Of a stretch of 7,728 nt of DNA, positions 1-6,575 are shown in pieces. The position numbers and the translations under genes were made by a program. The stretch spans positions 1 to 7,728 of the forward strand of contig JAZUQN010000181.1 in NCBI GenBank assembly GCA_045605745.1, read 5' to 3'. The notes under the pieces were generated by a model, which was not told the DNA's origin, did no database searches, and was given only the letters and a program-made list of their open reading frames with translations. This DNA comes from SIG710 sp045605745 (GTDB lineage: Bacteria > Bacillota > Clostridia > Oscillospirales > CAG-272). Positions within the stretch are counted from its first letter, which is position 1. Every line of letters starts with the position of its first letter.

Positions 1-3000
1 CTCTGGAATAGTCAAGGATGTAATCGAATCAAGATAAGCAAAAGACTTATCTCCGATAACACCTGTCAGATCTTTGCCAAGAGTAACATTAGTACAAACA
101 CCCTGACCACTGCTATCAAACTGATAACCGCCTGAAAGATCGGTTACATAAGAAAGATCATATGTTCCAACAACGGGAGTTGTACCCTTAACATAGATAG
201 TTGAGAGCTTTCGGCAGCCCGAAAGAGCTCCCTTTGAAATACTTTTAAGATTTTTTGTTATCTCGATGGTTGTAAGCGCATCTCCCATAGAATAGAAGCA
301 GAAATTGCCTATATTTGTTACAGATTCGCCAATAACTATCTTTTGAATTGTCGAATAATAAGCTGCCCAGGGCGCAACAGATGTATCACCCCAGTTAGCA
401 ATACCGCTTGAAAGAGTTGTGCCTGTGCCGTAGATTTTAAGAACCTGCAGACCATCCTCATTCACAATCTTCCAATATAGGTCTGTGCTGCATTCACCGC
501 TTGCAATAACCTCCTCATATGCTTCAAATGCAATGCCGTTGGTGCTTGCATAAGCTTCTGCCGGCGAGCCTGACGGTGCAATTATCTGATTAAGCCCGGT
601 CAGATTTGCTGCAAAAGCAGAAATGTCAAGAACTTCATTCAAAACAGTGAGTGAAGATACATTTGTACAGCCATCAAAAGCAGTTGTGTCAACGCTTGTT
701 AAAGCTTTCGGCAGGACAAGCGAGGTTAATCCTGTACAACCGTAAAAAGCCTGTTTTCCAAGAGTAGTAAGTGAAGAAGGCAAATCGAGAGAGGTGAGAC
801 CCTTACATCCGTAAAATGCCTGTATTCCGATAGATTTAACCGCATCATTAAAGATAACCTTTGTGATCTTGGTGTTATTTACCATCGAATAGTCGCCAAT
901 AATAGTAAGATTTGAGAAATTGGCAACTCCGGCCTCTGGAGTCTGTCCATTTGTGTAAACACAGCTGAGAGCATTCATTCCGTGGAACCAAATATTATAA
1001 CCTTTACTATTAGAGCCGGTAAAGGAATTCGGCATCTCAATTGTGGTACAATTATTAATAATAGACAGACAGTAGTCCTGAATAAATGTTATCGGAGCTT
1101 CAATAATTATCTCTTTAATGCTGTCTCGATATGGATAATGCTGTGCGGGAGTCCAATTTGACTCTGTCCAAGGCGAAGCATTTGGCTTGTAATCATTTCC
1201 GTCATTATCGTGAGCATAAAGCGTAGTTCCTGTTCCGGTGATTGTGAAAACGCCGCTTTTAAGGTCAAGATGCCAATAAACATCTGTACCAAATGTGCCC
1301 ACAGCGCCAAGATTAACAAAGGCAAAGCTGTTTTCCTCAGCAAATGTCTTTGTATATGAATTATCATAGCTAAAAATCGTTGAGTCTGTCTTAAGTGCGC
1401 TTGTGCTTATTGCCGAAACCGATTTAGGAATATTTACATTTGCTGAAAATTCTGCAAATGCATTTGCGCCAATGCTTGTAATTCCCTCTGTTATCTCAAT
1501 ATCGGTAACCGCCTTGCCAAACCAAGGTGTCTCCTCGTAAGAAGCATAATCCGGAATCGAACCTGCTCCTCTGATTGTGAGCTTTCCATCGCCATATAAC
1601 CAAAGACCTACACCCTCAATATTTCCGTATTTCTCAGCATCTCCAATGCCTACAGAATCAAAAGATGCTGTAAATGCGGGAACAGAGAAAGAAATCGAGC
1701 CGTCTTCACCTGTTGAGCTGAGAAGTCCATTTTCAAACGTGATATTTTCAAATGATGTCAGTATGCCCTGTCCTGCGAGATAAAGTGGTGAAGGAATAAG
1801 GGCATGAGGCTCATTTGCAGTCAGAACGAAGCTCTGACCCTTAGCACCGTCAGCACCGTAAAGTGTAAGAGAAGCATCCACAGTAGGTCTGTCGCCGCCA
1901 TTCATGCAAGCATCAAGAGTAATAGCCGCCTGCTCACCGTCAAGTGTGCCGTCATTAAGAATGACCCAAACCTTGCTGTTTACATCGTTGTGAAGCGAAT
2001 AGATTTCAGCCAGAGTGGTGTTTATATTGGTAAGCCCGTCTCCGTTGAGCACGACACCAATAGCGTCTGCAGAGCTCTGGGAAGCAAGTGAGGCAAAATC
2101 AATTGTTGTATCTTTATCTGCCAAGTAAATATCAACAGAAACTACATTTTCATCACAAACCTTTTCAAAGGCTGATTCAAAATCAGCTTTGAACGCTTGG
2201 TCAAATTCACTGACATAATTGACTGTGTGATTTTTTGCAGAAGTGTCTGAAGCTTTGGAGATAGTCTGCTTGTAAATAACAGCTCCGCCTACACTATGAC
2301 CCTTGTTCTGATGGAATGTAAGAGAAACATTACAATTTATAAGGTCATAAATGCTCATAACAGTTGAAGGCGGAACAAGAGTATCTATAAGTCCGGCATC
2401 AATTGTCACTTTTGCATCAGAGCTTATTCTTGCGGCAAGATTTGCCGTATCCATATAGCGAAGTCCCTCTCCATAGGGGAAATCTCTGGGATTTGTGGGC
2501 TTATATCTGTCAGAATCGTGAGAGGTTACACCCTGGTCTGCGAACCACGGTACTCTTGCTGAAACCTCATTTACTTCGTGAACAAGTCCTGCAACTGCAA
2601 TAGCTTGAAAACCACCCTGGCTACCGCCTGTTGTGAGGATGTTTTCTCCGTCCCAAAGTCCTGCCCAGCTTTCATAACCGCTAACGGCAGCCGAGCCAAA
2701 ATATTTTTTGAGGAAGTTTGCAGCCTGAACATCACGCATTATCATATATTTAAAATATGTGGTGTAAGGGCTCTTATTTTCTGCTTCAATTTGACCGTGA
2801 TTTACGGTATATCCGTATGTGGATTTAAGAAATTCTGTATAATATTTACCACTATAGCAAGAAACACCGTTATCATCTGTTGTCAGATAAGCAGAATTTG
2901 TTTCTCCCTCAACATTGTGAGGCGCAGGAATAGAGTGAGGAGAAACACTGAAGGTTATTTTGTCAGAAGTGCAAATACTTGAAGATGGGGTAATATTGGT

Positions 3001-3774
3001 ATATGAGCTTTCAGCGCTGAGTATCCAGTCGTAGCCCTTATACATAAGTCTGAAGCCAAGATCGTTTTTTCCCTGTGGGATAGTCAGATATCCAAAAACA
3101 TGGTTAGTGCCGCACCAATTTCCGCTAATGCTGTCATAATAGCTATCCTTTGGGCAGTTTACCTCAACCTCATAGCAATCGTATGTAACGCCACCGAACG
3201 TATAATCACCGCAATCATAGATATACTTTATGGTAGCTTCGCCGCCGTCAGTATCAAGCTGTGCAAGGGTTTCAGCCCAAAATGCATCAAAATCTCCATA
3301 TGCACTGTATTCATCAGGCATACCGTAAACGGAATTGATTTTGTCGATAGCAGCTCCGGCACCGCATTTATACGCAGCGGGCACCGACAGCTTACCCTTG
3401 CTTTCATTGCAAGCCTGAACTGTCATAAGAACAAAGCCGGGACGGAGCAGACCGCCGGCAAGTATCACAGTATAGGTTCCGTCAGAGGCAGGCTTAACAT
3501 AGCCTGTCAGTGTTCTTCCGTCATCCATAACAGCGCTGTAATGAAGATAAGGCGCTGTCACAATACCTGTGTTGCTTTTTATCTGAAATTTAAAAACGAT
3601 GTCCTCACCAATTTCATAATCAAGCGGTTCATTCACCTTTATTTCACTGATGGTGGCGCTTGTAACCGTTGAAATATCGGGATAATCGGTCGAAGCAACA
3701 GTAAAGGTAAGTGTTGAAAGCACCATACAAACTGCAAGCAGAATATAAGATAATCTCTTCAGATTCTTTTTCAT
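1..3774 (-). CDS. Secreted CE7-type acetyl esterase fused to BspA-like LRR repeats (3' end beyond window)
   Basis: The frame is open from the ATG at 3774 to base 1 without a stop, giving 1258 residues, so the C-terminus lies outside the window. GAAGGG (3785-3790) sits 10 bases before the start. Residues 1-27 look like a Sec signal peptide (basic MKKNLKR, hydrophobic core, TVA before the cut). Residues 30-150 form a probable beta-sandwich. Residues about 155-500 resemble the acetyl xylan esterase/cephalosporin C deacetylase family (CE7, AXE1): a GDFDAFW entry motif, GGSQGG with nucleophile Ser385, DTLVPPS with Asp464, and KGHSVG with His493. The Asp-His spacing of 29 matches the family. Residues 505-715 are unassigned. 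From 716 on there are BspA-type LRR_5 units (AFYGC.GLTSL pattern) and three header modules (YW...L.I.GTGT...PW) near 716, 826 and 1093. The likely role is removal of acetyl groups from hemicellulose outside the cell, with the LRR part binding a surface or polymer. The esterase call is fairly sure; the substrate is inferred from the GH26 genes upstream. It is probably co-transcribed with the cohesin-like lipoprotein gene 72 bases upstream. Confidence 0.85.
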   Translation of the reverse strand, partial: MKKNLKRLSYILLAVCMVLSTLTFTVASTDYPDISTVTSATISEIKVNEPLDYEIGEDIVFKFQIKSNTGIVTAPYLHYSAVMDDGRTLTGYVKPASDGTYTVILAGGLLRPGFVLMTVQACNESKGKLSVPAAYKCGAGAAIDKINSVYGMPDEYSAYGDFDAFWAETLAQLDTDGGEATIKYIYDCGDYTFGGVTYDCYEVEVNCPKDSYYDSISGNWCGTNHVFGYLTIPQGKNDLGFRLMYKGYDWILSAESSYTNITPSSSICTSDKITFSVSPHSIPAPHNVEGETNSAYLTTDDNGVSCYSGKYYTEFLKSTYGYTVNHGQIEAENKSPYTTYFKYMIMRDVQAANFLKKYFGSAAVSGYESWAGLWDGENILTTGGSQGGFQAIAVAGLVHEVNEVSARVPWFADQGVTSHDSDRYKPTNPRDFPYGEGLRYMDTANLAARISSDAKVTIDAGLIDTLVPPSTVMSIYDLINCNVSLTFHQNKGHSVGGAVIYKQTISKASDTSAKNHTVNYVSEFDQAFKADFESAFEKVCDENVVSVDIYLADKDTTIDFASLASQSSADAIGVVLNGDGLTNINTTLAEIYSLHNDVNSKVWVILNDGTLDGEQAAITLDACMNGGDRPTVDASLTLYGADGAKGQSFVLTANEPHALIPSPLYLAGQGILTSFENITFENGLLSSTGEDGSISFSVPAFTASFDSVGIGDAEKYGNIEGVGLWLYGDGKLTIRGAGSIPDYASYEETPWFGKAVTDIEITEGITSIGANAFAEFSANVNIPKSVSAISTSALKTDSTIFSYDNSYTKTFAEENSFAFVNLGAVGTFGTDVYWHLDLKSGVFTITGTGTTLYAHDNDGNDYKPNASPWTESNWTPAQHYPYRDSIKEIIIEAPITFIQDYCLSIINNCTTIEMPNSFTGSNSKGYNIWFHGMNALSCVYTNGQTPEAGVANFSNLTIIGDYSMVNNTKITKVIFNDAVKSIGIQAFYGCKGLTSLDLPSSLTTLGKQAFYGCTGLTSLVLPKALTSVDTTAFDGCTNVSSLTVLNEVLDISAFAANLTGLNQIIAPSGSPAEAYASTNGIAFEAYEEVIASGECSTDLYWKIVNEDGLQVLKIYGTGTTLSSGIANWGDTSVAPWAAYYSTIQKIVIGESVTNIGNFCFYSMGDALTTIEITKNLKSISKGALSGCRKLSTIYVKGTTPVVGTYDLSYVTDLSGGYQFDSSGQGVCTNVTLGKDLTGVIGDKSFAYLDSITSLTIPE
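640..819 (-). repeat. Tandem LRR_5 units, 69-bp period, inside the esterase/LRR gene
   Basis: Three successive units begin at residues Ala986, Ala1009 and Ala1032 (codons at 819, 750 and 681). The period is exactly 23 residues. The first two share AFYGC.GLTSL..LP..LT; the third is more degenerate (AFDGCTNVSSL). This is the hallmark of BspA/Treponema-type LRR_5 surface proteins. Single less regular units lie at about residues 750-790, 885-915, 1140-1200 and 1230-1258, so the array is interrupted by header modules rather than continuous. Confidence 0.8.
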
Positions 3775-3818
3775 AAAAATTTTTCCCTTCGAGTTTTAAA
3801 ATTTTTAAAGCTAAAAAA

Positions 3819-3835
3819 CATCAATTATTATGATG
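3819..3835 (-). terminator. Weak hairpin with T-run between cohesin-like and esterase genes
   Basis: Read on the minus strand, CATCA, a 7-base loop and TGATG are followed at once by six T (3818-3813). The stem has only five pairs, so termination would be partial at best. It lies in the 72-base gap after the stop of the cohesin-like gene. It could be a leaky terminator that lowers expression of the esterase gene, or chance in AT-rich DNA. The rest of the gap (3775-3846) holds only the GAAGGG ribosome binding site of the esterase gene. Confidence 0.25.
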
Positions 3836-3846
3836 GACAGATCAAA

Positions 3847-4401
3847 TCAATCGATATTAAGTGTGCAATTTTCTATATTGAAAATCATTTTGTCGCGGTT
3901 TTGATTAGTGATCTGATATTCATTAATGCTTATTTCAAATGATTTTGCATCTGCATCAATTATGTCAAAAGCAAAAACAAAAAGCGCACCGTCTGAGGTA
4001 AAGTTTGTGGGATTTGCATACTGCGCAGTAACCTCTGTCAGATTTTTAACAACATCGCCGCCCTGATGTGCATTTGATAAAAGAACCTCATAGTCAACAA
4101 GGTCAGAACCAACAAAATCAACAGGTGTCAGCTTTGTGTTATCAAATCCGAGGCCTACATAAAAGCCCGCAATTCCGGTATTGTTTCTTATAGAAACTGT
4201 TGCAAGAAGCTGAGATTCAACTATTTCAAGGCTAACAACAAGAGTTCCTCCGTCAACCAGACGATCCGTCTCATTGTTATCACCTGTGATAGCACCCGTT
4301 TCGTGTGTTGTATCTGCACCACCGTCAGTATCAGAGCAAGAAATGAAACAGCTAAGTGAAAGAATTAGTGCAAGAATAAGCGTAAAAAATTTGAGTTTCA
4401 T
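3847..4401 (-). CDS. Lipoprotein with a single cohesin-like domain
   Basis: The gene encodes 184 residues. The start at 4401 is chosen because GGAGG (4411-4415) lies 9 bases upstream. The in-frame ATG at 4467 would fall almost on the predicted transcription start and would add a 22-residue stretch unlike a signal peptide. Residues 1-21 are a lipoprotein signal (MKLK, hydrophobic core) ending in FISC, so Cys22 is the likely lipid-bearing residue. Residues 23-50 are a polar Asp/Thr/Gly-rich linker. Residues about 53-183 resemble the cohesin fold: VSIRNNTGIAGFYVGLGFD, then KLTPVDF, and a late strand with GALFVFAFDI. Cohesins bind dockerins, but related cohesin-like domains in surface proteins have no proven dockerin partner, so binding here is inferred. 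The protein should sit on the outer face of the membrane. It has its own promoter and is followed by the large esterase gene, which suggests a tether or docking role for secreted proteins. It could instead be a carbohydrate-binding or structural module. Confidence 0.75.
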   Translation of the reverse strand: MKLKFFTLILALILSLSCFISCSDTDGGADTTHETGAITGDNNETDRLVDGGTLVVSLEIVESQLLATVSIRNNTGIAGFYVGLGFDNTKLTPVDFVGSDLVDYEVLLSNAHQGGDVVKNLTEVTAQYANPTNFTSDGALFVFAFDIIDADAKSFEISINEYQITNQNRDKMIFNIENCTLNID

Positions 4402-4410
4402 AAATATTTT

Positions 4411-4415
4411 CCTCC
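4411..4415 (-). promoter_or_regulatory. Ribosome binding site deciding the start of the cohesin-like gene
   Basis: A perfect GGAGG on the minus strand lies 9 bases before the ATG at 4401. It sets the start there rather than at the in-frame ATG at 4467, which lacks any such site. Confidence 0.85.
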
Positions 4416-4474
4416 AGAAAATGATTTTTTGATAAATGCAAAAAGCAAATATAGGCAACATTATCATATTTTAC

Positions 4475-4503
4475 ATTATAACACAACCATTTTTATTTTT
4501 CAA
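4475..4503 (-). promoter_or_regulatory. Sigma-A promoter of the cohesin-like/esterase unit
   Basis: On the minus strand TTGAAA (4498-4503) and a perfect TATAAT (4475-4480) are separated by exactly 17 bases. Transcription should begin near 4468, giving a leader of about 66 bases before the ATG at 4401. The upstream DNA to the terminator is very AT-rich, as in UP elements. I see no clear operator or riboswitch fold in the leader. Confidence 0.8.
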
Positions 4504-4541
4504 TACAAAATCTAAATTTTTTTATTTTCAACTATAAAACA

Positions 4542-4578
4542 AAAAAGGAACCTTCAAAACAACCGAAGGTTCCTTTTT
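4542..4578 (-). terminator. Intrinsic terminator after the GH26 gene pair
   Basis: A perfect 14-bp inverted repeat (4542-4555 with 4565-4578) encloses a 9-base loop. The core is GAAGGTTCC/GGAACCTTC and the ends are A5/T5 runs, so it can act in either direction. On the minus strand the stem starts 7 bases after the stop codon at 4586-4588 and ends in T6-G-T4. It separates the GH26 pair from the promoter of the cohesin-like gene. Confidence 0.9.
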
Positions 4579-4585
4579 GTTATAT

Positions 4586-6565
4586 TTAATCATTTGCCCA
4601 ACGCAACGCAAGATCCTCTCTTGATATCATAATAGGATCCTTCATCAGCGTTTCGCCGTCTTCAAGGTTATAAACGGTTCTACCAACCCATGTTGCAAAA
4701 TATGAAACATTTAATCCCTCTGAAAGCATCTGCTTTATATCATTAAGCAGATCAACAGCAGAATATGTAAAATATGTTGTGCCCTCAACCGTCTTTTTAG
4801 CAAGTGCATCACCGGGGCCGGTTTCGGTAAGTGCTGTAGGCTTACCAAGCGTCATAAGCTCTGAATAGCTGTTTTCATAATTATATTCCTGCTTTCCGGA
4901 GGTATACCAGTCAATACCTGTAAGGTCAACATATTCATCACCGGGATATGCATATAGAACGTTATGCTTTCCGCTTCCGTTAAAGCTGGTTGAATAAACC
5001 CAAAGCACTTCTTTCGCTCCACGCTCAACAGTTACAATGTTATATAGATATTTCCACATATCGGTCATCGACTCGGCACTGAGAGCCCTGCCACCACCTT
5101 GATTTGAGCACCACCAGAACCAATCTGCGTTCATTTCGTGGAAGGGTCTGAGTATTACAGGAATACCGTTGTCCGAGAACACTTCAACAACTCTGACAGT
5201 ATCCTCGAGAGTTGCCCTGAAATCTTTATTCAGGTCTGTACCCTCGGTCAGCATTTCCTTCACCACCGCATCGCTTCCGAGAGAACCTCTATACCATGTT
5301 CCGTCATTTGCATTCATAAGCGGATTACCAAAATGTGACACAATGGCAATTATTCCGCCCTCAGACACGTGCTTTGTACCCTCAGACACAAGCTGAGACA
5401 AGTCATATTGATAGAGTACATCCTCTCCGGGGTGCTTAGAATTAAATGGGCCAAACTGTCCAACATCGATTTCCATTATTGCACAGCTCTCACCGGTGGC
5501 TTTTATGCAGTTATCAACCGTTCTTTGAATACCGCTGCCGTTAGTTTGATCTCCATAGGTGTGAGTTCCGGTTATAACCATATCATTACGGCTATTTGCC
5601 TCGGCAAAAAGCTCAAGAAGCTGAGCCTTTGTATATGGTGATGCAAGTCCGAGAGAGCCTTCTTTTTCTACTCCGGAGCTAACATCAAGAACCTTATTTT
5701 TCTCCTTGCTTCCCTCGCTGTATCCGAAAACATCACGAAGCAAAACATTTGCAGCCTCTTCAACCGAAACAAAGCTTCCGCTTAAAAATATGTCCCCATT
5801 TTCTATCTTGAGAGAATAATCATTGACATTTAAAGAGCTTGAGCTGATAACGATCTGTTTGCCGCTTTTTGAACGCACCTTTGAAAACTCAAGCCTTTGA
5901 CCTATAAGCTCTTTTTCAAATATTTCATTAAGCCTGTCGCCAAGAAGCTTTGCTTTTTTATTATAGTTTATAACAGATGCATCACCCTCGGCTTCATAAA
6001 ATGAAAACTCGCTAAAATCGACACCGTCTATTGTCAGCTTATCAAAATAATAGGATACATCATAGCTGTAGCCACCATCTGAGGGCACCAAAACCGAGCT
6101 CTCACCGCTGCGAACAAAATTTCTGACAAACATATCAACAGCCTTGGTAAGTGCCTCTACCGATCCGCCCGAAAGATAGATTTTTTTGCCCCTTGACAGT
6201 ACAGAATATTCTGTTCCACCAAGCTTCTCATCAACGTTAACAACGATCTGCTTGGATGCGCTTCCGCCAATTGTTGTAGCGATATCAAGCTCGGCTCCGG
6301 CCTTGTTTTTTATATCCGATCGAAGCCTGACAACAAGCTCAACAACCTTTTTCTCAGCATTGTCATCGCGAATTATTGTATAAGAATCCAGATCCTTATC
6401 CTCATTTATTTCAACAACGACCTGTTCACCGTTTTCACCGGAAAAGGTAACTCTGCCGTCATTTAAAGGCAGCTTCCCTGCTCCGCTTCTTTCGCTGCAG
6501 GATGTTAATAGCAACGAAGAAAAGATAAGCATAAGAGCAAAAATTAATCCTAAAATTCTTTTCAT
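4586..6565 (-). CDS. GH26 beta-mannanase-like lipoprotein with two GH20b-like N-terminal domains
   Basis: The gene encodes 659 residues. Residues 1-22 are a lipoprotein signal with lipobox LTSC, so Cys23 should anchor the protein to the outer face of the membrane. Residues about 60-150 and 183-281 look like two copies of the alpha/beta domain seen before catalytic domains of GH20 and GH67 enzymes (GH20b-like): strand, helix with paired Leu, QIVVN or QIVIS, a Y.V/Y.L strand, IYLSG or IFLSG, then a helix starting SVE. Residues about 305-659 match glycoside hydrolase family 26. ILRPFHEMNADWFWW carries the acid/base Glu477 and LTETGPG the nucleophile Glu581; the 104-residue spacing fits the family. 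The expected reaction is hydrolysis of internal beta-1,4-mannosidic bonds of mannan or glucomannan, but other GH26 activities (for example beta-1,3-xylanase or mixed-linkage glucanase) cannot be excluded. It follows a related GH26 gene after 10 bases, clearly in one operon, and is closed by a terminator. A typical GH26 Trp before His411 is Ser410 here. Confidence 0.88.
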   Translation of the reverse strand: MKRILGLIFALMLIFSSLLLTSCSERSGAGKLPLNDGRVTFSGENGEQVVVEINEDKDLDSYTIIRDDNAEKKVVELVVRLRSDIKNKAGAELDIATTIGGSASKQIVVNVDEKLGGTEYSVLSRGKKIYLSGGSVEALTKAVDMFVRNFVRSGESSVLVPSDGGYSYDVSYYFDKLTIDGVDFSEFSFYEAEGDASVINYNKKAKLLGDRLNEIFEKELIGQRLEFSKVRSKSGKQIVISSSSLNVNDYSLKIENGDIFLSGSFVSVEEAANVLLRDVFGYSEGSKEKNKVLDVSSGVEKEGSLGLASPYTKAQLLELFAEANSRNDMVITGTHTYGDQTNGSGIQRTVDNCIKATGESCAIMEIDVGQFGPFNSKHPGEDVLYQYDLSQLVSEGTKHVSEGGIIAIVSHFGNPLMNANDGTWYRGSLGSDAVVKEMLTEGTDLNKDFRATLEDTVRVVEVFSDNGIPVILRPFHEMNADWFWWCSNQGGGRALSAESMTDMWKYLYNIVTVERGAKEVLWVYSTSFNGSGKHNVLYAYPGDEYVDLTGIDWYTSGKQEYNYENSYSELMTLGKPTALTETGPGDALAKKTVEGTTYFTYSAVDLLNDIKQMLSEGLNVSYFATWVGRTVYNLEDGETLMKDPIMISREDLALRWAND

Positions 6566-6569
6566 ATAT

Positions 6570-6574
6570 CCCCC
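6570..6574 (-). promoter_or_regulatory. Atypical G-rich ribosome binding site of the GH26 lipoprotein gene
   Basis: The only Shine-Dalgarno candidate is a run of five G ending 4 bases before the ATG at 6565. It is an imperfect match and unusually close to the start. It lies 2 bases after the stop codon of the upstream GH26 gene, so translation of the two genes may be coupled. Confidence 0.5.
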
Positions 6575-6575
6575 A

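Noticed and set aside
640..819. CRISPR-like array from the regular spacing at about 69 bases
   Set aside because: The period reflects 23-residue LRR units in frame; there are no identical DNA repeats with unique spacers.
1107..1367. Short minus-strand open frame within the LRR region
   Set aside because: It lies in a different frame from the long open esterase/LRR frame that covers the same bases with clear repeat motifs, so it is a shadow.
1577..3672. Several plus-strand open frames up to 190 codons opposite the esterase/LRR gene
   Set aside because: None has a domain, a signal peptide or a convincing ribosome binding site, and the opposite strand carries a continuous gene with catalytic and repeat motifs.
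3720..3774. Lipobox around Cys16-17 in the esterase/LRR signal peptide (LAVC)
   Set aside because: Val before Cys is not a normal lipobox residue, and the hydrophobic core continues past it to a better cleavage site after TVA.
3798..3829. Separate promoter for the esterase/LRR gene (TTGATG plus an AT-rich -10)
   Set aside because: At 16-18 bases spacing no -10 hexamer matches the consensus in more than about half of its bases; AT-rich DNA alone explains it.
4402..4467. N-terminal extension of the cohesin-like lipoprotein from the ATG at 4467
   Set aside because: The predicted transcription start is near 4468, there is no ribosome binding site, and a proper lipoprotein signal begins at the ATG at 4401 behind GGAGG.
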